Origin: Neorhizobium galegae
Lineage (GTDB): Bacteria > Pseudomonadota > Alphaproteobacteria > Rhizobiales > Rhizobiaceae
Direction: 5' to 3'
Assembly (NCBI RefSeq): GCF_017877055.1
Contig: NZ_JAGIPG010000001.1
Span: forward strand, 806,001 to 870,000
DNA: 64,000 nucleotides
Position numbers and translations under genes: made by a program. The stretch's first letter is position 1; each line of letters begins with the position of its first letter. The notes beneath the pieces were generated by a model. That model was not told the DNA's origin. It saw nothing but the letters and a program-made list of their open reading frames with translations, and made no database searches. This document shows, one piece after another, positions 43,974 to 52,227 of this stretch.

Positions 43974-44755
43974 CCAAGGCTTTTGGCGGGCGGACACGGC
44001 TTTCCGAATTCTACCAGGAGGGCTGCGCAAAAATTCGCCTTCCGGAAACCTTTTCGCCTGAAATGGAGGCGATACTCATCAATACGTCGGGGGGGCTGAC
44101 GGGCGGCGACGTGATCGAATGGTCCGTCGCCGCTGCCGCTTCCACAAGACTGTCGGTCACCACCCAGGCGAACGAAAAGATCTACAAGGCCGCCTCCGGC
44201 ACCGCCTCCGTCTCCACCCACATCACCGTCGGTGACGACGCTTCGGTCCACTGGCTTCCCCAGGAAACCATCCTTTTCGACCAGGCATCGCTCACCCGCC
44301 GGCTCGACGTCGACCTCTCCGAAACCTCGGAATTCCTGGCCGTCGAAGCGGTCCTGCTCGGCCGTAAGGCGATGGGCGAGGCGGTTGCACACGGCTTCTT
44401 TCGCGACCGCTGGCGGGTGCGCCGGTCAGGCCAGCTGATCCATGCGGAAGAGATGAAGTTCGAGGGCGAGATCGAGCAGCTTTGCCAGGCCGCCGCCGTG
44501 CTCTCCGGCCAGGTCGCCTTCTCGACTCTGTTCTACACCGGCCCGCTCGCAGAAGCGCTTTTCCCGAAACTTCGCCAGATTCTCGAGGACACACCCGGCG
44601 GAGCGAGCCTGTGGACTGGCGGAGCCAGCCACTGGAACGGCAAGCTGATCGCCAGGCTGGTCGCGCCAACCGGCTTTCATCTCAGAAAAATCCTGACACC
44701 GGCAATTTCCGTATTGCGTAACGGCGCGCCAGTGCCGAAAGTCTGGAACATCTGA
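43910..44755 (+). CDS. ureD: Urease accessory protein UreD
   Basis: 281 residues if started at the GTG at 43910, which gives the normal UreD length; the frame is open further left inside the esterase gene. Typical UreD blocks are present: GGRTRLSEFYQEGCAKIRLPE, ILINTSGGLTGGD, TTQANEKIYKA and WLPQETILFDQA. UreD is the scaffold on which UreF, UreG and the apo-urease assemble for nickel insertion. The start overlaps the end of the esterase frame by about 64 bases, so exact start is uncertain. Confidence 0.9.
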   Translation: MQQQPADRYAPQRARGAGRLVTKAFGGRTRLSEFYQEGCAKIRLPETFSPEMEAILINTSGGLTGGDVIEWSVAAAASTRLSVTTQANEKIYKAASGTASVSTHITVGDDASVHWLPQETILFDQASLTRRLDVDLSETSEFLAVEAVLLGRKAMGEAVAHGFFRDRWRVRRSGQLIHAEEMKFEGEIEQLCQAAAVLSGQVAFSTLFYTGPLAEALFPKLRQILEDTPGGASLWTGGASHWNGKLIARLVAPTGFHLRKILTPAISVLRNGAPVPKVWNI

Positions 44756-44773
44756 TCTTACTGCGGGAATCCC

Positions 44774-45076
44774 ATGAACCTGACGCCCAGAGAAAAAGAC
44801 AAACTGCTGATTTCCATGGCGGCGATCGTCGCCCGCCGCCGGCTGGAACGCGGGGTCAAGCTCAACTATCCGGAAGCGATCGCGCTCATCACCGACTACG
44901 TGGTGGAAGGCGCGCGAGACGGCCGGTCGGTCGCCGACCTGATGGAAGCCGGCGCGCATGTCGTCACCCGCGATCAGGTGATGGAAGGCATTGCCGAGAT
45001 GATTCACGACGTGCAGGTGGAGGCGACCTTCCCGGACGGTACCAAGCTCGTCACCGTGCACGAACCGATCCGCTGA
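44774..45076 (+). CDS. ureA: Urease gamma subunit
   Basis: 100 residues, the standard size of UreA, beginning [23 protein letters not shown] and containing [21 protein letters not shown] and the final [14 protein letters not shown]. It forms the (UreABC)3 core. Starts 18 bases after ureD. Confidence 0.97.
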   Translation: MNLTPREKDKLLISMAAIVARRRLERGVKLNYPEAIALITDYVVEGARDGRSVADLMEAGAHVVTRDQVMEGIAEMIHDVQVEATFPDGTKLVTVHEPIR

Positions 45077-45087
45077 GGAGGCGGCCC

Positions 45088-45339
45088 ATGCTGGAACTGC
45101 GCCCCAATTGCGAATGCTGCGACAAGGACCTTGCCCCGGAAAGCCGGGAGGCGATGATCTGCACTTTCGAGTGCACGTTCTGCGTCACCTGCACCACCGA
45201 CGTGCTGAAGGGCATCTGCCCGAATTGTTCAGGCGAGCTGGTGCGCCGGCCGGTGCGTCCGGCGGCTGCGCTCGCGCGCAATCCTGCCTCCACCAAACGT
45301 GTTCTCAAGGCCGAGGGCTGCGCGCCCAAGGCGGCTTGA
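45088..45339 (+). CDS. DUF1272 Cys-rich small protein inside the urease operon
   Basis: 83 residues. The first 55 carry the DUF1272 pattern: [11 protein letters not shown], then [16 protein letters not shown], then [12 protein letters not shown]. Seven or more cysteines with C-x2-C and C-x2-C spacing suggest two zinc-ribbon-like knuckles. The last 25 residues are Ala-rich and variable. It lies between ureA and ureB in the same direction with close spacing. Its role in urease biogenesis, if any, is unknown; metal binding is inferred from spacing. Confidence 0.88.
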   Translation: MLELRPNCECCDKDLAPESREAMICTFECTFCVTCTTDVLKGICPNCSGELVRRPVRPAAALARNPASTKRVLKAEGCAPKAA

Positions 45340-45350
45340 AGGAGAGATTC

Positions 45351-45656
45351 ATGATTCCCGGTGAAGTGATTGCCGCAGAAGGCGAAATCGAGCTCAATTC
45401 CGGTGCCCCGACCGTGTCCATCGAGGTCTCCAATACCGGCGACCGTCCGGTGCAGGTGGGCAGCCATTACCATTTCTTCGAGACCAATAACGGTCTTTCC
45501 TTCGACCGCGACAAAGCGCGCGGCATGCGCCTCGATATCCCGGCCGGAACCGCGGTGCGTTTCGAACCCGGCCAGACCCGCTCCGTGACGCTGATCCCCC
45601 TCTCGGGCAAGCGCGAAGTCTATGGTTTCCAGCAGAAGATCATGGGTGCGCTGTGA
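45351..45656 (+). CDS. ureB: Urease beta subunit
   Basis: 101 residues, [18 protein letters not shown] at the start and [17 protein letters not shown] in the middle, the standard UreB. AAGGAGAG precedes the ATG at 45351. Its TGA overlaps the GTG start of the next gene. Confidence 0.97.
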   Translation: MIPGEVIAAEGEIELNSGAPTVSIEVSNTGDRPVQVGSHYHFFETNNGLSFDRDKARGMRLDIPAGTAVRFEPGQTRSVTLIPLSGKREVYGFQQKIMGAL

Positions 45657-46066
45657 AATCCGTTTTGGTGGCTGCTGCCGTCTGCCTGGGGTTCTGCTCC
45701 CTGCCGGCATTTGCCCAGGAGCCGAAGGCCAATTGCAAGAACCCGCAGACGCAGATGGAGATGAACATCTGCTCGCAGCGGGATTTTGAGGCGGCCGACA
45801 AGGCGCTCAACGCCCAGTACCAGACAACGCGCAAGGCCATGAAGGCGTGGGATGCCGATGCCACGCCGGATCTGAAGGGTGCCGAGGATGCGCTCGTCAA
45901 GGCGCAACGCGCCTGGGTCGTCTATCGGGATGCGCAGTGCATTTCCACCGGCTTCCAGGCGCATGGCGGCTCGATGGAGCCGATGCTGGTTTCCGGATGC
46001 CAGGCGGATCTCACCCGCAAGCGCACTGCCGAATTGAAAGAGCTGACAGAGGCGATGGGGAATTGA
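45653..46066 (+). CDS. LprI-type secreted protein (DUF1311)
   Basis: 137 residues starting with GTG at 45653. It has a signal peptide ([18 protein letters not shown]) and the Cys pattern of the LprI/DUF1311 fold: [22 protein letters not shown], then [11 protein letters not shown] and a late [10 protein letters not shown]. Members are small periplasmic proteins, one of them a lysozyme inhibitor in mycobacteria. Placed in the urease operon between ureB and the membrane protein gene. No clear link to urease chemistry. Confidence 0.88.
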   Translation: MKSVLVAAAVCLGFCSLPAFAQEPKANCKNPQTQMEMNICSQRDFEAADKALNAQYQTTRKAMKAWDADATPDLKGAEDALVKAQRAWVVYRDAQCISTGFQAHGGSMEPMLVSGCQADLTRKRTAELKELTEAMGN

Positions 46067-46084
46067 TGCGGAACCGGGCGTCCA

Positions 46085-46861
46085 ATGAATAGCGAACACA
46101 TAGTCTATATCCCTCGTCGCGCGAAGGTCATCATAACGGTTCTGGCCGTCTTCATCTTCCTGCTCTCGGTATCGGTTGTCCTGTTTTCGCTGTTGACCGG
46201 AGTGGATGCGGGCCTCGTCACTACCGCCTTGACGCTCGCACAGACATGTGCGGCAGGGCTAAGCGTCATCGCACTGATCTTCTATACGAAATTCAGTGTC
46301 GGCGTGCCGTTTCTCAAGGAGCGCACGGCAAGCTATCTAGTACAGGAGATCCCCGAGGCCTTGCGCATCGTCGATTACGACGAAGACGATTTTCGGGAGC
46401 TTGATGCCTCCTATGCGGCGAAGCCCGTGTCGTCGAGGACGAAGATCCTTATCAAATACGACGAGGGCAGCCACTATTGCCAGTATCGCATTCTCGCCTA
46501 CGGCCTCGACCAGCGGGTGTACGTTCAGGTGAACGTCAAGAGAATGGTGGTTTCCTATTTTCTGGCTATCGGCTCCATGGACGAAGGGGAGATTCGTCAG
46601 CGGCTGGAATATGTCGTCAAAGCCGCCGAGACGGCCGGCTACACCTATAAATATGAACAGGTCCACGATACTGCCGCCAGAAGCGTGACTGTCCAGTTGC
46701 GGTTGTTCCGTTCGCTGCCCGATGAATTCCTCGTGAATGCGGGGGAGCGTTTGTATGTCGCCAACGATCTGGCCAGCATGACGCGCGCGCTCATAAGGGC
46801 GCTGCCGGAAAAAGTCGTAGAATTGCCCCCGCCGCCGGCGGACGCGATCAAGGTCGCATAA
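46085..46861 (+). CDS. Two-helix membrane protein of unknown family, in urease operon
   Basis: 258 residues. Two hydrophobic helices (about 14-38 and 43-67) are followed by a soluble domain of about 180 residues, mixed alpha/beta, with no recognised motif (EIPEALRIVDYDEDDF, IKYDEGSHYCQYRIL, VYVQVNVKRMVVSYF). GC is slightly lower than in the ure genes. Probably an inner-membrane protein with a cytoplasmic C-terminus. It is spaced 18 bases after the LprI gene and 30 before ureC, so cotranscription is likely. I do not recognise it. Confidence 0.75.
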   Translation: MNSEHIVYIPRRAKVIITVLAVFIFLLSVSVVLFSLLTGVDAGLVTTALTLAQTCAAGLSVIALIFYTKFSVGVPFLKERTASYLVQEIPEALRIVDYDEDDFRELDASYAAKPVSSRTKILIKYDEGSHYCQYRILAYGLDQRVYVQVNVKRMVVSYFLAIGSMDEGEIRQRLEYVVKAAETAGYTYKYEQVHDTAARSVTVQLRLFRSLPDEFLVNAGERLYVANDLASMTRALIRALPEKVVELPPPPADAIKVA

Positions 46862-46891
46862 AACACCCATTCTCGTCATGGAGTCCACCCA

Positions 46892-48601
46892 ATGCCCCAC
46901 AAGATGTCCCGCGCCTCCTATGCCAGCATGTTCGGTCCGACCACGGGCGATCGGGTGCGGCTTGCCGATACCGAGCTCTTCATCGAGGTGGAGAAGGATT
47001 TCACCATCTATGGCGAAGAGGTGAAGTTCGGCGGCGGCAAGGTCATTCGCGACGGCATGGGCCAGAGCCAGGCGACGCGGGCGGAAGGCGCCGTCGACAC
47101 CGTCATCACCAATGCGCTGATCGTCGACCATTCGGGCATCTACAAGGCTGACGTCGGTTTGAAGAACGGCCGTATCCACGCGATCGGCAAGGCCGGCAAC
47201 CCGGATACGCAGCCGGGCGTGACGATCATCGTCGGCCCGTCCACCGAGGCGATTGCCGGCGAGGGCAAGATCCTGACGGCCGGCGGCATGGATGCGCATA
47301 TCCACTTCATCTGCCCGCAGCAGATCGAGGAGGCGCTGATGAGCGGTGTCACGACCATGCTCGGCGGTGGCTCCGGCCCGGCGCATGGAACGCTTGCCAC
47401 CACCTGCACCGGTGCCTGGCATATCGAGCGGATGATCGAGAGCTTCGACGCCTTCCCGATGAACCTGGCGCTGGCCGGCAAGGGCAATGCCTCGCTGCCG
47501 GCTCCACTCGAGGAGATGATCCTCGCCGGTGCCTCAAGCCTGAAGCTGCACGAGGACTGGGGCACGACGCCGGCCGCGATCGACAATTGCCTGACGGTTG
47601 CCGACGCCTTCGACGTGCAGGTGATGATCCACACGGATACGCTGAACGAGAGCGGCTTCGTCGAGGATACCGTCGCCGCAATCCGGGGTCGCACTATCCA
47701 CGCCTTCCATACGGAAGGGGCGGGCGGTGGTCACGCGCCCGACATCATCAAGGTCTGCGGCAATCCGAACGTCATCCCGTCTTCCACCAACCCGACCCGG
47801 CCCTATACGATCAACACGCTCGCCGAACATCTCGACATGCTGATGGTCTGCCATCACCTGTCGCCGTCGATCCCGGAAGACATCGCCTTTGCCGAAAGCC
47901 GCATCCGCAAGGAAACCATCGCCGCCGAAGACATCCTCCACGATCTCGGCGCCTTCTCGATCATCTCCTCCGACAGCCAGGCCATGGGCCGCGTCGGGGA
48001 AGTGGCGATCCGCACCTGGCAGACGGCCGACAAGATGAAGCGCCAGCGCGGCAGCTTGAAGGAAGAAACCGGCAATAACGACAATTTCCGCGTCAAGCGC
48101 TACATCGCCAAATATACGATAAACCCGGCCATCGCCCATGGGGTTTCCCATGAGATCGGTTCGGTCGAGGTCGGCAAACGGGCGGATCTCGTGCTCTGGA
48201 ACCCGGCCTTCTTTGGCGTAAAGCCGGAAATGGTGCTGCTCGGCGGTTCGATCGCGGCGGCGCCGATGGGCGATCCGAACGCCTCGATCCCCACCCCGCA
48301 GCCGATGCACTACCGTCCGATGTTCGCCGCCTACGGCAAGCTGCGCACCAATTCGTCAGTCACTTTCGTCAGCCAGGCTTCGCTCGACGGCGGTCTTGCC
48401 CAGCGCCTCGGCGTCGCGAAGAAGCTGGTGGCGGTCAAAAACACCCGAGGCGGCATTTCCAAGGCCTCGATGATCCACAATTCGCTGACGCCGCATGTGG
48501 AGGTCAACCCGGAGACCTACGAAGTGCGGGCCGACGGCGAGTTGCTCACCTGCGAACCTGCGACCGTGCTGCCGATGGCGCAACGTTATTTCCTGTTCTG
48601 A
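46892..48601 (+). CDS. ureC: Urease alpha subunit
   Basis: 569 residues, full length. Nickel and active-site segments are present: [14 protein letters not shown] (metal His pair), [12 protein letters not shown] with the carbamylated Lys, [16 protein letters not shown] (metal His), and the mobile flap [21 protein letters not shown] with its Cys and His. It hydrolyses urea to ammonia and carbamate. All key residues look intact. Confidence 0.98.
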   Translation: MPHKMSRASYASMFGPTTGDRVRLADTELFIEVEKDFTIYGEEVKFGGGKVIRDGMGQSQATRAEGAVDTVITNALIVDHSGIYKADVGLKNGRIHAIGKAGNPDTQPGVTIIVGPSTEAIAGEGKILTAGGMDAHIHFICPQQIEEALMSGVTTMLGGGSGPAHGTLATTCTGAWHIERMIESFDAFPMNLALAGKGNASLPAPLEEMILAGASSLKLHEDWGTTPAAIDNCLTVADAFDVQVMIHTDTLNESGFVEDTVAAIRGRTIHAFHTEGAGGGHAPDIIKVCGNPNVIPSSTNPTRPYTINTLAEHLDMLMVCHHLSPSIPEDIAFAESRIRKETIAAEDILHDLGAFSIISSDSQAMGRVGEVAIRTWQTADKMKRQRGSLKEETGNNDNFRVKRYIAKYTINPAIAHGVSHEIGSVEVGKRADLVLWNPAFFGVKPEMVLLGGSIAAAPMGDPNASIPTPQPMHYRPMFAAYGKLRTNSSVTFVSQASLDGGLAQRLGVAKKLVAVKNTRGGISKASMIHNSLTPHVEVNPETYEVRADGELLTCEPATVLPMAQRYFLF

Positions 48602-48626
48602 GGCGCTGGCACCTCGGAGCCCATTG

Positions 48627-49298
48627 ATGAAGACGTTTTTGCGCTGGCTCCTTGCCGCGGTTCTGTTCGTGGTTGTCGCGGTGGCCGTCGGGACCTTCAT
48701 CCCGCGGCCGCTGTTTGCGCCGAGCCGGGCGGCGGAACCGGTGGCGCAAAGGCGCATCCTGGTTCTGTCCAATCCGATCCATACGGACATTGCCATTCCG
48801 CTGGCTGAAGATACCCGTGCCGCCTTTGCTTTTTTGGGGCGGTCCGGAATCCCCGTTGCCAGTCCCGGTGCGGAATGGCTGGTGCTCGGTTGGGGTGGGC
48901 GGGCTTTCTATCTTGAAACGCCGACCTGGGCGGACTTGAAGCCGATTCCGGTATTGCGGGCACTGACGATCGACAGTTCGGTCATGCATGTGGACGTTGC
49001 CGGCGGGATCGATGAAAGCCATCCGGCGGTGATGCCGATCGACCTGGAGGCGGCGGAATTCCAGCGGCTTTTGGCGTTTATCCAGACGAGCTTCAGCCGT
49101 CAGGCAGGCGAGGTGGCTGTGGTGCCGGAGGCGGGCTATGGCGATAATGACCGGTTCTTCGAGGCGAACGGCTACTTCAACGCGTTTGCCGGCTGCAACA
49201 CCTGGGCCGCCGCGGCACTTCGCGCCGCCGGATTGCGCACCGGCCTCTGGAATCCGCTGCCGCAGACGCTTACGCTATCCCTCAAGCTTTTCAATTGA
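48627..49298 (+). CDS. TIGR02117/DUF2459 urease-region protein
   Basis: 223 residues from the ATG at 48627. One N-terminal membrane helix (about 4-24), then a periplasmic domain with SNPIHTDIAIPLAE, EWLVLGWGGRAFYLETPTW and AGCNTWAAAALRAAG. The conserved His, Trp and Cys suggest a papain/NlpC-like fold, but this is not established. I know the family as one often found near urease genes. It lies between ureC and ureE. Function unknown. Confidence 0.85.
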   Translation: MKTFLRWLLAAVLFVVVAVAVGTFIPRPLFAPSRAAEPVAQRRILVLSNPIHTDIAIPLAEDTRAAFAFLGRSGIPVASPGAEWLVLGWGGRAFYLETPTWADLKPIPVLRALTIDSSVMHVDVAGGIDESHPAVMPIDLEAAEFQRLLAFIQTSFSRQAGEVAVVPEAGYGDNDRFFEANGYFNAFAGCNTWAAAALRAAGLRTGLWNPLPQTLTLSLKLFN

Positions 49299-49313
49299 TC
49301 CCCGGAGTTTTCC

Positions 49314-49778
49314 ATGCAGCACATCCACTCCTATCACCCCGCAGGGGTGATCTCCGATCCGCCGGTCGATATCGTCACCCTGCCGCATGATCTGCGGCAT
49401 CTGCGCCGCAAGCTCCTGCATCTTTCCAACGGCGAGATGGTGATGCTCGATCTCAAGGAGGCGATGCTTTTCCACCACGGCGACCGGCTGGTGCTCGACA
49501 ACGGCGATACGATCGAGGTGCAGGCGGCCCCGGAAAAACTCTTCGAGATCAGGGCGCGGGACACGCTGCACCTGATCGAGCTTGCCTGGCATCTCGGCAA
49601 CCGGCATCTGGCGGCGCAGATCGAGGAGGGGCGTATCCTCATCCTGCGCGACCATGTGATCCGGGCGATGCTGGAGGGGCTCGGCGCTACCGTCGCCGAG
49701 GTCGAGGAAGGTTTCCAGCCGGCCCGCGGCGCTTATCATTCGCATGGCGGCCATGGTCATGACCATCACGGACATTGA
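49314..49778 (+). CDS. ureE: Urease accessory nickel chaperone UreE
   Basis: 154 residues. UreE N-terminal substrate-binding domain ([22 protein letters not shown]) and metal-binding domain ([19 protein letters not shown]), ending in a His-rich tail [13 protein letters not shown] that binds nickel. It delivers nickel to UreG. Confidence 0.95.
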   Translation: MQHIHSYHPAGVISDPPVDIVTLPHDLRHLRRKLLHLSNGEMVMLDLKEAMLFHHGDRLVLDNGDTIEVQAAPEKLFEIRARDTLHLIELAWHLGNRHLAAQIEEGRILILRDHVIRAMLEGLGATVAEVEEGFQPARGAYHSHGGHGHDHHGH

Positions 49779-49784
49779 GCTTCG

Positions 49785-50456
49785 GTGAGCGAAAGCCTCG
49801 ATACGAAAGCACTTCTGCGGCTGATGGCCTGGCTCTCCCCGGCCTTCCCGATCGGCGGTTTCGCCTATTCGGGCGGGCTGGAGCGGGCCGTGCTGGATGG
49901 CCTCGTCAAGGATGCGTCTGGGCTGAGCGGCTGGCTGTCGAGCCTGTTGCGGCACGGCTTCCTGTGGAACGACGCGGTCCTGTTCGGCGTTGCCTGGCGG
50001 CGGTTTGAGGATGAGGCCGGTCTGATGGAGACGGCCGAACTGGGGCTGGCGCTTGCCGGCTCCGCGGAGCGCCATAAGGAGACGCTGTCGCTCGGCACGG
50101 CATTTGCCGCGGCGGCCTCGGCGTGGCCGCATCCGGTCCTCGACCGCCTGCCGACGGCCGTGCTGTTTCCGGTCGCAGTCGGGGCTGTTGCGGCAGCGCA
50201 TGGCGTGCCTGCGGTCCAGGCACTTGCCGCCTACCTGCATGCAGCCGCTTCGCAATCGGTATCCGCGGGGATCAGGCTTGGTGTGGCGGGGCAGACCGAA
50301 GGCGTGGCCATTCTCGCGGATATCGAAGGCCTGATCACCGAAATCGCAGGGAAAGCGAGCCTTGCCACGCTCGACGATCTCGGCGGCGCGACCGTGCAGG
50401 CGGAAATCGCCTCTCTGCGGCACGAAACACAGCATTCGCGGCTTTTCCGCTCGTAA
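49785..50456 (+). CDS. ureF: Urease accessory protein UreF
   Basis: 223 residues, starting with GTG or the nearby codons at 49785. It has [21 protein letters not shown], the UreF start signature, and the late helix [40 protein letters not shown]. UreF joins UreD and UreG to activate apo-urease. Starts six bases after ureE. Confidence 0.95.
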   Translation: MSESLDTKALLRLMAWLSPAFPIGGFAYSGGLERAVLDGLVKDASGLSGWLSSLLRHGFLWNDAVLFGVAWRRFEDEAGLMETAELGLALAGSAERHKETLSLGTAFAAAASAWPHPVLDRLPTAVLFPVAVGAVAAAHGVPAVQALAAYLHAAASQSVSAGIRLGVAGQTEGVAILADIEGLITEIAGKASLATLDDLGGATVQAEIASLRHETQHSRLFRS

Positions 50457-50499
50457 AAGCGGTCCTAAGCTGGCGTCAGGAAGAATGAAAGGACGACAC

Positions 50500-51108
<609 letters not shown>

Positions 51109-51111
<3 letters not shown>

Positions 51112-51150
51112 AGCGTACCGCGATCCTTCGGATCCGCCCGGCACGCTTTA
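51109..51150 (+). terminator. Probable terminator of the urease operon
   Basis: TAAAGCGT (51109-51116) pairs with ACGCTTTA (51143-51150), and inside it GATCC-TTC-GGATC forms a second stem. It overlaps the ureG stop and is followed by TCTCTGTTTTAC, a weak T-tract. Confidence 0.6.
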
Positions 51151-51223
51151 AGTCTCTGTTTTACGCATGTCGTTGTCGCAAAGCCGCTGCACACTTTTGC
51201 GCGACATGCTCTAAAAAAGATCG

Positions 51224-51255
51224 AGGCCGATGGCTCCCTGGGAAGCCATCGGCCT
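51224..51255 (-). terminator. Terminator of the Crp/Fnr gene
   Basis: AGGCCGATGGCT (51224-51235) and AGCCATCGGCCT (51244-51255), a perfect 12-base stem with an eight-base loop. A run of A just to its left (51213-51218) gives a U-tract for minus-strand transcripts. Confidence 0.82.
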
Positions 51256-51346
51256 TGTCTGCATGCTGCGGTCCCGCCGCCCGCGTCGCAGCATGCATCC
51301 AAAGCGAGCCCGGACCCGCCCGCCCGGTCTCGCTTTCCCTCGAGTT

Positions 51347-52051
51347 TCAGATTTCGCGCAGGGCCTGCACGTCGCCGACCTGGATCACGCGCCCGCGTAC
51401 TGTCACTCCGGTCCGCCGGAGAGTGGAGAATGCGCGGGAGAGCGCCTCGGGAGCCAGGCCCAGCATGCCTGCGAGCAGGTTCTTCTGGAAAGGCAGGCGA
51501 ATGGAGGCGGGGCCGCCATCCACCGGGCACCGCGTCAGGATATAATTCGCCACCCGCTGCGGTGCCGTATGCAACCTGTCGTTGGCGACGCAGTCCATCG
51601 TGGTCATAAGGTGTTTCGAGAGCGAGGTGATCACCGCTTTGGCGATATCCCGCTCCTGTTCGGCCAGATCCCGCACCGCCTGCATGTCGAAGCGGGCAAG
51701 CGTCGTGGCTTCGGCTGTCTGTGCATGATGACGGTACTTGGTGCCGCCATAGAGAAGACATTCGGCGAACGTGTCCCCGGGACTGCAGATACGGATATCC
51801 GCCTCACGGCCGTCGCGATTGAGCTGGTAGAGCCGCACGTAACCACTGAGAACACAGTAAAAAGCGTCCGCATCCTCGCCTTCGCGAAAGATCGACTTGC
51901 GGTTCGTCAGGCTGATGACACTCATGGTCGACATCATCCGGACGAGAGAATTGCCGGTCAGGCTGGTCAGGAAAGGTGCCTTCATCAGGACAGCCCGGTC
52001 CCTGTTGTTGAGCTTTAAATTGCTGTTCATCATGTCCGCTGTCTCTTCCAT
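51347..52051 (-). CDS. Crp/Fnr family regulator without N-terminal Cys cluster
   Basis: 234 residues. A cyclic-nucleotide-binding-like domain (about 30-145, IFREGEDADAFYCVLSGYVRLYQ) and a C-terminal HTH (LPFQKNLLAGMLGLAPEALSRAFSTLRR). The recognition helix keeps the E-x-x-S-R pattern of FNR-type proteins, which predicts binding to TTGAT-N4-ATCAA-like sites. The N-terminal Cys cluster of oxygen-sensing FNR is absent, so it is closer to DNR/NnrR-type nitric oxide or heme sensors, or to a cofactor-free member. An FNR-like box lies 60-73 bases upstream. The exact start may be one of several nearby ATGs. Confidence 0.88.
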   Translation of the reverse strand: MEETADMMNSNLKLNNRDRAVLMKAPFLTSLTGNSLVRMMSTMSVISLTNRKSIFREGEDADAFYCVLSGYVRLYQLNRDGREADIRICSPGDTFAECLLYGGTKYRHHAQTAEATTLARFDMQAVRDLAEQERDIAKAVITSLSKHLMTTMDCVANDRLHTAPQRVANYILTRCPVDGGPASIRLPFQKNLLAGMLGLAPEALSRAFSTLRRTGVTVRGRVIQVGDVQALREI

Positions 52052-52110
52052 AACCTGAACCGCCGCGCATTCCCGATGTCGCTAAAATAACAGGTTCAAC
52101 AAATCTGTTT

Positions 52111-52124
52111 TTGACATCGATCAA
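52111..52124 (-). promoter_or_regulatory. FNR/DNR-type box upstream of the Crp/Fnr gene
   Basis: TTGACATCGATCAA is TTGAC-N4-ATCAA, one base from the symmetrical FNR-type consensus. Position and the recognition-helix pattern of the downstream regulator fit autoregulation. Confidence 0.5.
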
Positions 52125-52174
52125 ATTGGCGCATTTTTTCTGCAATCTCCGCGAGCCGGCTTTTTTCAACGAAA

Positions 52175-52200
52175 AACGCCGGGCCATGAGGCCCGGCGTT
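52175..52200 (-). terminator. Terminator of the RND efflux operon
   Basis: AACGCCGGGCC (52175-52185), loop ATGA, GGCCCGGCGTT (52190-52200): perfect 11-base stem with an A-run on the left, giving a U-tract for the minus-strand operon. Confidence 0.88.
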
Positions 52201-52227
52201 GCCGGAATTGCAGTGGGGGAGGAGTGC

